This document shows positions 33,745-41,711 of a stretch of 52,500 nt of DNA, piece by piece. The stretch comes from Cerasicoccus arenae (GTDB lineage: Bacteria; Verrucomicrobiota; Verrucomicrobiia; Opitutales; Cerasicoccaceae): contig NZ_BMXG01000017.1 in assembly GCF_014651635.1 (NCBI RefSeq), forward strand, positions 18,761 through 71,260, in the 5' to 3' direction. Below the pieces are notes generated by a model. That model ran no database searches. It was not told where the DNA came from and saw nothing but the letters and a program-made list of their open reading frames with translations. The translations under genes were made by a program, and so were the position numbers. Each line of letters begins with the position of its first letter. Position 1 is the stretch's first letter.

Positions 33745-35820
33745 TTACGGAGACGGGGTTCCAGTTAGGACAACGTTATCCCAGCCGAAGACGCGTGAAT
33801 TGCTGTCTGAATTGCCAAAGAGGGCGAATGAAAGGCTTGTTATTGTATTGTCGATATCGATTGAAACCTTAATCCAGTCTTGTCCGTAGCCGGAGCTGCC
33901 TCCAACTGACAAGTTGGTGCTTTCGATTAACTGGGTTGTGCCGTGACACGTGCTCTGGTCAGCATTGATGCTCGAAGAAGTCACTGGTGTGAAATTCGCA
34001 ACGCTCCCATCTGTAGTTCCAGCAAGATAATAACCAAGTTCTTGGAGATTGCCCTGAGCAGACCAGTAAAAGCTGACAGTGACATCAGTGTAGCCAGTGA
34101 GATCAATACTGTCGAAAATGGTCCATCCTCGTGTGAATCCGTTAAAAACCTGGCTGTAGTCAGCGTCGCTACCTCCAAAGAATCGGCTGCCGTCTTGAGG
34201 CCCCCAGATGGTGGTTAAGCCATTTATCGATGTCGTCGGCCCCCAGCTCCTGAGAGTTGCGTCCAGTGTCGTTTCGGCACCGGCTGCTGGATTGACCACA
34301 GTCGGTGAGATGGAATAGCCCCAATCGTCGCCAGTTGCGCTCGTGCCAATGTCTTCGAAACTATTTGAAGCGATTTCAATTTCACCTGCTTGGAGTATAA
34401 TCGGGGTGATCGAAAGGGCGTTTATATGACCATACCGAGCGCCGGATCCGGGTGTAGGAAGCACTACGACTTCAATCACACCGGAAGCATCCGCAGATAC
34501 AGCTGGGAAAACCGGGAGCTGGTCATCGTTCATAAAAGGGTCTAAATCAATGTATTCGCTATTGATCTGATAACGTGTAGTGCGGGTATAACTGCCGTCG
34601 TTGTCATCCTTGGTAGTGAAAATTTCGATTTGATAAAGTTGATCCGGAACAAGACCACGGATCTCAAAAGAAGCACTGGGGTCGCCGGAAGTTACCTTCT
34701 TAATGGTTCGCCAGCCATCCAGAGCGACCTCATCGTCATAGAGAGTGGTCCCAACAGAACCGCTTTCGTCGCGGTTACCGAATGCTTTAGTGACTTCGAG
34801 TCGAACAGGTGTGCGACGCCCGGCGTCGGTCAGCGCGAATGGAACCACGGCCGCATCAAGTGTTTTCTCCAAAGAGTAGTTCGTGCTGTTCCAGAGTAAC
34901 CCGTTCGAATCCGGATCCGTTATTCGAATGCGGCCAAAATCAAATCGGATCGTCTCATTCGGCTGAATCGTCAAAAGTTCATTCTCATTGGAGAGCAACC
35001 AATCATACATAAAACTTTCATTGTAAACGCGCCCCCAAATGTTGTGCCCGCCTGAGGCATACTCGGAGTAACGAAGAGCGTCCTCACTGTAGAAGGTGTC
35101 CCCTGAATTGGTAGAGTAATAGGGCTCACCATTGTTATAGTAAGGATTGGACGGGTTGGTGTTCAGGGGAAAGCTCACCGGAGATTTGCCAAGGGCGGCG
35201 CGGATGCTATTCACCCGGCCACGCATCTTCTGCGGGCCGTCATTGGCAGCGATATACAACCAGAGCGGCATATCCACGAGATTGCTACTATCCCCGACAC
35301 CAGCGCCCTCCGCAATCGAAACGCCACCGGCAAATACCCCGTCATAATCTGACATCGCCCCCAACGACCAATCCGAACCGTTGGAAAGGCCGGTAATGTA
35401 AAGGCGACTTTTATCGATTGAATATAAATCGAGAAGATGCGCCGTCATCCGGAGCGTGCGATCCATGCCCTCACTTGTCCACCCCTTGGTCGGGTGCTGA
35501 GGCGCATACAGAAAAAAGTCACGACTCTTGGCGTTAGCGAGCAGGTTATTAATATTGTTATTGATCTGGCTCATGTTGTCGGTGCCGAATTCTCCCAAAC
35601 CGTGATAAAACAGGACTAGGGGATAGGATTGAGCCGGATCATAGTTGTTGGGGACAAAAAGGCGTCCATACAGACTCGGGGATGACGAGTTGCCATGGGT
35701 GTAATTATAAACAACGAAATCAGCTGGATCAGCGGCGTATGCGGGAGTCGCGCTCCCGAGTGAGTAGGTGAGAGTCGCCAATAAGGTCGACCACAAGTGT
35801 TTTGGGGAATAGGGGATCAT
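33745..35820 (-). CDS. Secreted alpha/beta-hydrolase (esterase/PHB-depolymerase-like) with C-terminal beta domains
   Basis: About 691 residues from the ATG at 35820, giving signal peptide LLATLTYSLGSATPAYA. The hydrolase domain (~30-310) shows YPLVLFYHGLGEFG (oxyanion region), YITGLSNGSDW (GxSxG nucleophile Ser) and SGGHNIWGRVYN (His). Two beta-rich modules follow: one with FEIRGLVPDQLYQIEIFTT, and a C-terminal one with SVGGSSGYGQDWIKVSIDID resembling carbohydrate-binding or jelly-roll domains. It probably degrades a polymer or ester outside the inner membrane. It has no PEP-CTERM tail. It lies alone among mobile-element remnants. Confidence 0.75.
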   Translation of the reverse strand: MIPYSPKHLWSTLLATLTYSLGSATPAYAADPADFVVYNYTHGNSSSPSLYGRLFVPNNYDPAQSYPLVLFYHGLGEFGTDNMSQINNNINNLLANAKSRDFFLYAPQHPTKGWTSEGMDRTLRMTAHLLDLYSIDKSRLYITGLSNGSDWSLGAMSDYDGVFAGGVSIAEGAGVGDSSNLVDMPLWLYIAANDGPQKMRGRVNSIRAALGKSPVSFPLNTNPSNPYYNNGEPYYSTNSGDTFYSEDALRYSEYASGGHNIWGRVYNESFMYDWLLSNENELLTIQPNETIRFDFGRIRITDPDSNGLLWNSTNYSLEKTLDAAVVPFALTDAGRRTPVRLEVTKAFGNRDESGSVGTTLYDDEVALDGWRTIKKVTSGDPSASFEIRGLVPDQLYQIEIFTTKDDNDGSYTRTTRYQINSEYIDLDPFMNDDQLPVFPAVSADASGVIEVVVLPTPGSGARYGHINALSITPIILQAGEIEIASNSFEDIGTSATGDDWGYSISPTVVNPAAGAETTLDATLRSWGPTTSINGLTTIWGPQDGSRFFGGSDADYSQVFNGFTRGWTIFDSIDLTGYTDVTVSFYWSAQGNLQELGYYLAGTTDGSVANFTPVTSSSINADQSTCHGTTQLIESTNLSVGGSSGYGQDWIKVSIDIDNTITSLSFALFGNSDSNSRVFGWDNVVLTGTPSP

Positions 35821-35827
35821 ACAATAT

Positions 35828-35848
35828 GGGGTTGGGGTTGGGGTTGGG
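35828..35848 (+). repeat. Telomere-like G-quadruplex motif upstream of the esterase start
   Basis: Three perfect GGGGTT units followed by GGG lie seven bases upstream of the esterase ATG. On the plus strand this is a textbook four-tract quadruplex sequence with two-base loops; the esterase mRNA would carry the C-rich complement where a ribosome-binding site is expected. Confidence 0.95.
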
Positions 35849-36025
35849 TTCGATGGTAGATCAAGACATCGTAGCTCAGAGGCTACGTGATATTGGCGAA
35901 ACATTTTGCCTGCGCTTGATAAGATATAACTTTTACGTAATAGCAATATGAAAATGGGCTGACGCGCATTTAGGCGTGTCTCTGAAAACAGCGATTACTC
36001 AGAGCAGGATCGCCGTGAAGCAGAG

Positions 36026-36240
36026 AAGGTCAGCCGCCTAAACTGCGCTCTATCTCTCCAAGGCAAGCCATTGAATATGCGATGGAGTATCACTTTGAGC
36101 GCGCCTCGGTGGAGTCCATCCGTGCCCAGTGGGAGCGCACCGATAAGCTTACTGGCGTGATTCAGGGGCGCACCGTATGCACCACGCAACAGATTTTAGA
36201 TGAAGAATCCCGCCTGTTGAAGCTGGTTCGAGGCGGTTAG
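36026..36240 (+). pseudogene. Conjugative relaxase (TraA/TrwC-type) fragment
   Basis: The frame reads ISPRQAIEYAMEYHFERAS, VESIRAQWERTDKL, then VCTTQQILDEESRLLKLV and a stop at 36238-36240. This is the linker between the relaxase and helicase halves of MobF relaxases (AI..A..H.FER.SV ... T...L..E...L). Only about 60-70 codons remain. It is joined end to end with the truncated integrase on the other strand, so a deletion passed through both. Confidence 0.6.
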
Positions 36241-37182
36241 CCACGCCACGCAATTGGGTGTAAGTTCTATGACGCGTAAACGGCGTTTCTTGGCAATTGT
36301 GGCGTCAATGGTCACAATGCCTTCCTCCAGGTCGATGTTGTCCCAGTGGAGCTGATAGAGCTCGCTGGTGCGGATGCCCGCGAAAAGTCCAAGGGCAACT
36401 AGCGGCAGTAAGCCACCCTCTCGAAAGCGTTGAGCTGTTTTGAGCAGGCGTTTAGTCTCTTCAATGGTAAGGATTGCGGGCACCTCCCAGTCTATTTTGG
36501 GGACGGAAATGCCCTCAATGGGATTATCCCCCTTGGCGCGGTATCCTTTGCTGATGGCAAAATTGAAAAAGGTTTTGAGCGTAACGATGTAGTTTTTGAG
36601 AGATCGGGCAGAAAATCCCTCGACGCTATCCGCAGACAAACCCTTCAACTCATCCAACCAACGTTGTATTTGCGGTGTTTTTAGCTGGTGTATGGGCTTT
36701 TCACCGAAGGACTCCGCAAAAGGTCGTAAGCGATTCCGTAAATCGCGGATAGACCGAGGCCGCAGATTTCCGGCCTCCTTTTCTGCCAGTAACTTCTCAA
36801 GCGCTTCCGACACTGTCACCGCTTTGTCAGCGGGCTTGTAGTGCTCCTTGGTGAACTCAGCCGCTTCTAGCAGAGACAAACCCGTGTCACGCAGGGCAAA
36901 GATAGCCTTGATGGCTTCCTCGTGCTGGGTGGAGGTCAATTCAAAGTGCGCTTTTCCGCTGGCGACAAAGCCCCGATATTGCTGGTCAGCCCATTCTTCC
37001 GCTGCCTTCGAATCGGCAAATTGCTTTAAAACGCGCTTGCCTGCGAATTTGGCTGGAATCGAAACCCGATAGGACACGCCGAAGTCTTTTCCCTCATAGC
37101 GGTTGATGACTTCGCGAATACGAATGTCGCTTCCTGCCGGATATTCCCAGCCTTTAAGTGGACTTTGGTCTTTGTTTGCCAA
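36196..37182 (-). pseudogene. Integrase at tRNA-Ser, C-terminally truncated
   Basis: A phage-type tyrosine recombinase beginning beside tRNA-Ser. It has the arm and core-binding regions (VSEALEKLLAEKEAGNLRPR, LKTFFNFAISKGYRAKGDNP) and the first catalytic Arg (VALGLFAGIRTSELYQLHWD). It ends at LTPNCVAWL with no HxLRH or Tyr box. The lost 3' end meets the relaxase fragment. The true start is uncertain: the open frame runs back through the tRNA, and the TTG at 37182 is only one candidate. Confidence 0.8.
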
Positions 37183-37268
37183 CGCTTTCCTAGTCTTGCC
37201 GCTTGCCGCGCGAATGCGAGTGCGTTTTGATAGGAATCTGGTAGGAATTCCGTAAGTCGTTGATAGTG

Positions 37269-37358
37269 TGGCGGAGAGGGCGGGATTCGAACCCGCGGAA
37301 GGATTTCTCCTTCGCATCTTTAGCAAAGATGTGCTTTCGGCCACTCAGCCACCTCTCC
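37269..37358 (-). tRNA. tRNA-Ser (anticodon GCT)
   Basis: On the minus strand: acceptor GGAGAGG pairs with CCTCTCC, anticodon stem-loop CATCTTTGCTAAAGATG (anticodon GCT), a long class II variable arm (GAAGGAGAAATCCTTC), T arm CGGGTTCGAATCCCG and encoded CCA. The truncated integrase gene begins directly after its 3' end, making it the right-hand attachment site of the accessory region. Confidence 0.95.
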
Positions 37359-37485
37359 AAAGCAAGATTGGACACAAGAAAACGCCACCATGGGACTGTC
37401 AATGCTTTTTAGGCGGCTTTTGCAGCTCAAGTGTTGTGATTGATGTGCAATGAGGCAAGTGCAGGGGGGGGGGCTTGTTTTGCGT
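37359..37485. other. Intergenic between tRNA-Ser and membrane-protein gene
   Basis: 127 bases holding the tRNA-Ser promoter region and a G10 run (37464-37473). No gene seen. Confidence 0.5.
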
Positions 37486-37989
37486 TTAATCGGAAATTGT
37501 GTGGTGTGGTAAGGGTGGCGGTTGTGGCATTTGACTGAGGCGGTGAATTTTGAAACAGACGCGCACTTGGCCAAGGAAAATTAAAATTGCGCCAATTATA
37601 GTGCCCCAATGAAGAACGAGCTTTGTTTGGCGCATTGTTTGCGCCCATACGTTATCGGGGACAGGCTGGCCGTAGAGTTGATTGTTGATTTGGTCCATCG
37701 TGTCTCGGATTGTGTCCCAATACTTGGAGTCCGCCATGTAATGTCCCACGTAGATGAATGAAATTCCGATGATCAGGCCCAAAATGAACTGCGTCCAGAT
37801 GATGCGCTGCCAACCACGTTTAGCATCAGTTGAGACTAAGCGAAGGTTGCGGAGATCGAGCAGACCGATGGCCAATAGTGCTACATTTATCGCCAGTCCG
37901 GGACCGTCCAGTTGGGTGAGCGAATAAATTGCACCAGGTGCCGCGAATATGATTAGCACCCAGGCGGCAAAGCGAATCCAGGTAACCAT
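37486..37989 (-). CDS. Four-helix inner-membrane protein of unknown function
   Basis: About 167 residues with four hydrophobic helices: FAAWVLIIFAAPGAIYSL, LAINVALLAIGLLDL, TQFILGLIIGISFIYVG and HWGTIIGAILIFLGQVRV. The tail is proline-rich (PQPPPLPHH). I do not recognise the family. The ATG at 37989 precedes the first helix; a longer frame upstream overlaps the divergent DUF3127 gene and is unlikely. Confidence 0.6.
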   Translation of the reverse strand: MVTWIRFAAWVLIIFAAPGAIYSLTQLDGPGLAINVALLAIGLLDLRNLRLVSTDAKRGWQRIIWTQFILGLIIGISFIYVGHYMADSKYWDTIRDTMDQINNQLYGQPVPDNVWAQTMRQTKLVLHWGTIIGAILIFLGQVRVCFKIHRLSQMPQPPPLPHHTISD

Positions 37990-38089
37990 GTGGTAATCCT
38001 TGCGATAGATTAGCTGCTCGCAAGGTAATCTTCGGATGGCAGGGAAATAGTTTTGCCCTACGCGAAACGATCCCCTTAGATACCGCGCC

Positions 38090-38440
38090 ATGTTTGAATT
38101 ATCTGGAAAAGTTAAGCTCGTTTTGGAAGAGCAAACCTTCGGTAGTGGCTTTAATAAGCGCGAATTCGTGCTGACCACCACCGCGGACCGTTACCCGCAG
38201 GACATCAAGTTTGAGACCGTGAAGGAGAAAACTTCTATGCTCGACGGTCTGTCGGAGGGCGATGAAGTCACCGTTAGCTTTGACGTGCGCGGTCGTGAAT
38301 GGAAGGGCAACTACTACGTTAATCTCAACGCTTGGAAAGTCGTTTCTGGTGGTGGCAGCAAGTCTGAATCGAGCGATGGGCCGCCCTTGGACCACTACGA
38401 CAACAATGCTGAGGCCGAAGAAGAAGACGTGCCGTTTTAA
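38090..38440 (+). CDS. DUF3127 OB-fold-like protein with SSB-type acidic tail
   Basis: 116 residues. FELSGKVKLVLEEQTFGSGF, KREFVLTT, YPQDIKFETVKEKT and GDEVTVSFDVRGREWKGNYY fit DUF3127, a compact OB-like fold. The C-terminus (EAEEEDVPF) is the acidic tip plus DxPF used by single-stranded DNA-binding proteins to recruit partners. That suggests a role in DNA metabolism; direct evidence is lacking. It is followed by rpmG 122 bases downstream. Confidence 0.82.
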   Translation: MFELSGKVKLVLEEQTFGSGFNKREFVLTTTADRYPQDIKFETVKEKTSMLDGLSEGDEVTVSFDVRGREWKGNYYVNLNAWKVVSGGGSKSESSDGPPLDHYDNNAEAEEEDVPF

Positions 38441-38562
38441 CCGTTTCACCGCGACATAACAATTGTCTGATTACGCAGGATTCTAGACCTAAATAAAATA
38501 GTTGCCAAGGCGGTGCAAAGCGCCCATTTTGGCCAGCTTTTCAACTTTAGACCTACACAACC

Positions 38563-38733
38563 ATGGCAAGAGAAACCGTTATTTTGGAATGCACTGAAGC
38601 GCGCAAGGAGAACAAACCAGTCTCCCGCTATATGACCACGCGCAATAAGAAGCTCCAGGGCGATCGCGTCGAAAAGAAGAAGTATAATCCTTCTCTACGT
38701 CGCCACACCATTCACCGCGAAATTAAGAACTAA
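38563..38733 (+). CDS. rpmG: Ribosomal protein bL33
   Basis: 56 residues: [50 protein letters not shown]. This is bL33 of the large subunit. Only one cysteine remains of the four that bind zinc in C+ forms, so it is the zinc-independent (C-) type. A strong terminator follows. Confidence 0.95.
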   Translation: MARETVILECTEARKENKPVSRYMTTRNKKLQGDRVEKKKYNPSLRRHTIHREIKN

Positions 38734-38760
38734 TCGCGGCAAAAGTCTTTTTTACCACAG

Positions 38761-38791
38761 GCCAGTCTCCTCGGAGGCTGGCTTATTTTTT
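38761..38791 (+). terminator. Terminator after rpmG
   Basis: GCCAGTCTCC and GGAGGCTGGC form a 10-bp stem (one T-G pair) with a TC loop, followed by TTATTTTTT. It ends at the stop of the convergent gene. Confidence 0.9.
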
Positions 38792-39082
38792 GCGCCGAAT
38801 GGCAGGTGGTCGGGTGTTTGTGCGTTTGCGTGCGCGTTTCGTTGCGGGAAATTCGATCGGTTCATCGGGAGAATCACGTCGTTCCGAGCGCCATTTATCG
38901 CGATGGTTGCGAATCCAGTCCAGCAAGGCCCGCTCAAAACCAATGTCGTACCCACGCTTTTCTGATTCGATCCACTTATGACGTAAGATTTCCTCACGCT
39001 CCGCCAAGAACTCCTGATAAAGGCTGGAGCGTTGCATCAAATCCTCCCCGTTGGGGGGGGATTTACGTTCTGGAGCTTTCAT
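38783..39082 (-). CDS. Small conserved basic protein of unknown function
   Basis: About 99 residues. The core LYQEFLAEREEILRHKWIES then GYDIGFERALLDWIRNHRDK is a charged helical pair I have seen in small uncharacterised bacterial proteins; the tail is very basic (TKRARKRTNTR). The ATG at 39082 excludes a weak N-terminal extension. A G8 run at 39053-39060 encodes prolines near the N-terminus. It may bind nucleic acid; that is inference from charge. Confidence 0.6.
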   Translation of the reverse strand: MKAPERKSPPNGEDLMQRSSLYQEFLAEREEILRHKWIESEKRGYDIGFERALLDWIRNHRDKWRSERRDSPDEPIEFPATKRARKRTNTRPPAIRRKK

Positions 39083-39214
39083 ATGTTTAGACGGCGCAAG
39101 ACGGGAGTCCTCCGCAGTGCCCAAGCAAGGCGTTGGTTTCAGTTAGGTTAGACAAATTAAAAGCTTATCCTTCAGGCTTGTAAAGCCCCTTAACCGTTAA
39201 AACTTTTCAAATTA

Positions 39215-40297
39215 TCACAACTCTGTGACGGGAAATTCTGCTTTTAGACGCTCGGCGATTTTCATAAATGCTTGGGAAGCAGGTCTTTGTGGGTCGCTTA
39301 TGACAATCGGGATGCCTAAATCGGAACCTTCCCGGAGTAAAGGGTCCAGAGGGACTTCACCCAGAAAATCGGTTTCCAAGGCTTGTGCGGTGCGGCGCCC
39401 CCCCCCTTGACCGAAGATGTACTGCCTCGCGCCGTCGGCCCCTTCGAGGTAACTCATGTTTTCCGCCACTCCGATTAGTGGCACGTTAACTTTGCCGAAC
39501 ATCATGGCCCCGCGTCGGGCGACATTGACCGCTGCCGCTTGGGGAGTGGTCACGATGATCGCGCCGCGTAGAGGCAAGGTTTGGACGAGGGATAACTGCG
39601 CGTCACCGGTGCCGGGTGGTAGGTCAACAATCAGAAAATCTAGCTCCCCCCATTCAACATTGGCTGCGAATTGTTGGATGGTTTTCATGATCATCGGGCC
39701 GCGCCAGACGACTGGCGTGTGCTCATCGACGAGTAGTCCCATGGACATTACGCGGACATTGAAATTTTCCACCGGAATAAGCATCTCGCCCTGAATCTCG
39801 GGCTGACGGCTAACCCCCATCATCAGTGGAGTGGAGGGTCCGTAAATATCGCAATCCATCAGGCCGACTCGGCGCTTTCGGCCGCTTTCGGTCAGCACAC
39901 GGTCCAACGCGCAGGCTAGATTGACGGCAAACGTGCTCTTGCCAACCCCCCCCTTACCACTGGCCACCGCGATAATGTGTTTTACACCGGGTAACGCTTG
40001 TTGCGCAGGGCCAGTGACGGTCCGCGCGTCACCTGATGCGGGAGGCGGTGTCTTTGGTTTGCTCACCACCACGCTGACATCGGCTGACGTTACGCCATCG
40101 AGCTGTGCGAGGACGTTTTCGACATCGGCTTTCACTTGCGTGGGGATGCGTGGGTCTCCTGTGGTCAAGGCAAGGTGGACTTTGGCCACGCCTTCTTGAA
40201 ATTCGATGTTCTTGACCAGCCCGAAGGAAATGATGTCCCGGCTGAATCCGGGATACTTAACGGCCTTCAGGGCTGTTTCGATCTGCGATGTGTCCAT
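39215..40297 (-). CDS. mrp: Mrp/ApbC-type Fe-S cluster carrier ATPase
   Basis: About 360 residues. The N-terminal MIP18/DUF59 domain (~1-95: ALKAVKYPGFSRDIISFGLV) is followed by a ParA-like ATPase with the deviant Walker A GKGGVGKSTFAVNLA, LMDCDIYGPSTP and LDFLIVDLPPGTGDAQLSL. It carries and delivers Fe-S clusters. The CxxC usually found after ENMSY is absent here (ENMSYLEGADGARQYIFG). C8 and C9 runs encode glycine pairs at the P-loop and at GQGGGRR. The ATG at 40297 starts the DUF59 domain. Confidence 0.93.
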   Translation of the reverse strand: MDTSQIETALKAVKYPGFSRDIISFGLVKNIEFQEGVAKVHLALTTGDPRIPTQVKADVENVLAQLDGVTSADVSVVVSKPKTPPPASGDARTVTGPAQQALPGVKHIIAVASGKGGVGKSTFAVNLACALDRVLTESGRKRRVGLMDCDIYGPSTPLMMGVSRQPEIQGEMLIPVENFNVRVMSMGLLVDEHTPVVWRGPMIMKTIQQFAANVEWGELDFLIVDLPPGTGDAQLSLVQTLPLRGAIIVTTPQAAAVNVARRGAMMFGKVNVPLIGVAENMSYLEGADGARQYIFGQGGGRRTAQALETDFLGEVPLDPLLREGSDLGIPIVISDPQRPASQAFMKIAERLKAEFPVTEL

Positions 40298-40427
40298 GTT
40301 GATTGCGATATGATTTCGTGGAGCAAAGGGGCAACTATGGGCATGGCTCTGCTCGCTTTCAATGGCCAAGCAATAAAATTTATAAATTCCGATTGAACCG
40401 TTGCCCGCTCATGATTGTCTCAGTGGC

Positions 40428-41627
40428 ATGCGCTTGTTTCGATTACTTTGCCCGCTGATCGGGTTACTCTTCGCCTTCCAGTTTAACGCTTACGGACAAT
40501 CTCCCTATACGATCGAAAAAAAGATCGATAAGAAGGTCACGCCTATCGCGATACAAAGCGGGGATGCTTCGGCCCAAGCTTTGGCCTCCTTTGCCTTTAA
40601 CACCCACGGGGCGTTTAGCGTCACGACGCCCAGCAAGGCTTCCGCCGTTCTGGTGCTAACACCACTGACTGGCAATCGCTGTCAGTTGAAGATCGTGACG
40701 GGTTCACCTGCGCAGGTGCTCTATGAGGGGACTGCTGACGGCTCCAGTCCGGAGAGTGCGATCCTGCGTGCGTGTGATGCCGCGGTTAAGGCGCTCACCA
40801 ACAAGCCGGGCTATTTTGGTGGGCAGATTGCCTTTGTCAGCAATCGCACTGGCAATCGCGAAGTCTGGATGGGTGATCTGTTTTTCCGTTGGGTTAAGCC
40901 ACTGACGACTGACAAGTCCAACGCGTTACGGCCATACCTTGCGCCTGACGCAAAGACGGTTTTCTATCGCAGCTATTACCGCACTGGTTTTCCTGATGTC
41001 TTTAAGCAAGACGTGGCCACTGGCCGCCGCGTCCCCTTTGCCAGTTACAAAGGCACCAACGCCGGCGGTGCGGTCAGTCCCAATGGCCAGCAAGTTGCAT
41101 TGACCCTTTCTGCCCCTGGTAACATGGAACTCTACGTGGCAGACATCAATAGTAGTGGTAAGCCCTTGCGTCTTACTACCAACCGCTACGTAGAAACCGA
41201 CCCCGCTTGGTCGCCCGATGGTCGCCGTCTCGTTGTTACAAGTGACCAGCTTGGCTATCCACAGCTTTATGAAATCCCGTCTCGCGGTGGCCCAATGACG
41301 CGCTTGCAAACCAACATTAGCAAATACTGCGCGGAGCCTAGCTGGAACCCGCTTGACGAAAGCAAAATTGTCTTCACTGCGAACATGGGCGGGAGCTATG
41401 AGTTAGCGCTCTATCAGTTCGGCCAAGGTTCAGCGCAAGTTCTAACCAGTTTCCCCGGCGACGCCAAAGAGGCAGTTTGGCTGAACGACGGCCGGCACAT
41501 CATCTACACTGAGAAAGCGCCCGGTAATCGTGAGAAGCTGGTCATTTTCGACAGCGAAACGAAAAAGCGCACACCCATCACGCCCGACAATTTCGGCAAC
41601 GCTTCCCAAGCGAGCTTTGCTTATTGA
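40428..41627 (+). CDS. TolB-like periplasmic beta-propeller protein
   Basis: About 399 residues. A signal peptide (LIGLLFAFQFNAYGQS) precedes an N-terminal alpha/beta domain and a C-terminal propeller with repeats such as IAFVSNRTGNREVWMGDL, GGAVSPNGQQVALTLS and DPAWSPDGRRLVVTSDQL. This is the TolB layout. No tolQRA or pal gene is nearby, so placement in the Tol system is tentative. It diverges from mrp. Confidence 0.83.
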   Translation: MRLFRLLCPLIGLLFAFQFNAYGQSPYTIEKKIDKKVTPIAIQSGDASAQALASFAFNTHGAFSVTTPSKASAVLVLTPLTGNRCQLKIVTGSPAQVLYEGTADGSSPESAILRACDAAVKALTNKPGYFGGQIAFVSNRTGNREVWMGDLFFRWVKPLTTDKSNALRPYLAPDAKTVFYRSYYRTGFPDVFKQDVATGRRVPFASYKGTNAGGAVSPNGQQVALTLSAPGNMELYVADINSSGKPLRLTTNRYVETDPAWSPDGRRLVVTSDQLGYPQLYEIPSRGGPMTRLQTNISKYCAEPSWNPLDESKIVFTANMGGSYELALYQFGQGSAQVLTSFPGDAKEAVWLNDGRHIIYTEKAPGNREKLVIFDSETKKRTPITPDNFGNASQASFAY

Positions 41628-41711
41628 AGCGGCGAAAGTTGGTTTAGATCATTCGCAGGTTCGCCGATCAATCTTGGCAGTCTTCGCAATGCGGCCTATT
41701 TATAGTTGGAA

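Noticed and set aside
36196-37344. Integrase start upstream of tRNA-Ser
   Set aside because: The open frame continues through the tRNA gene, but those residues are antisense or tRNA-encoded and cannot be the real N-terminus.
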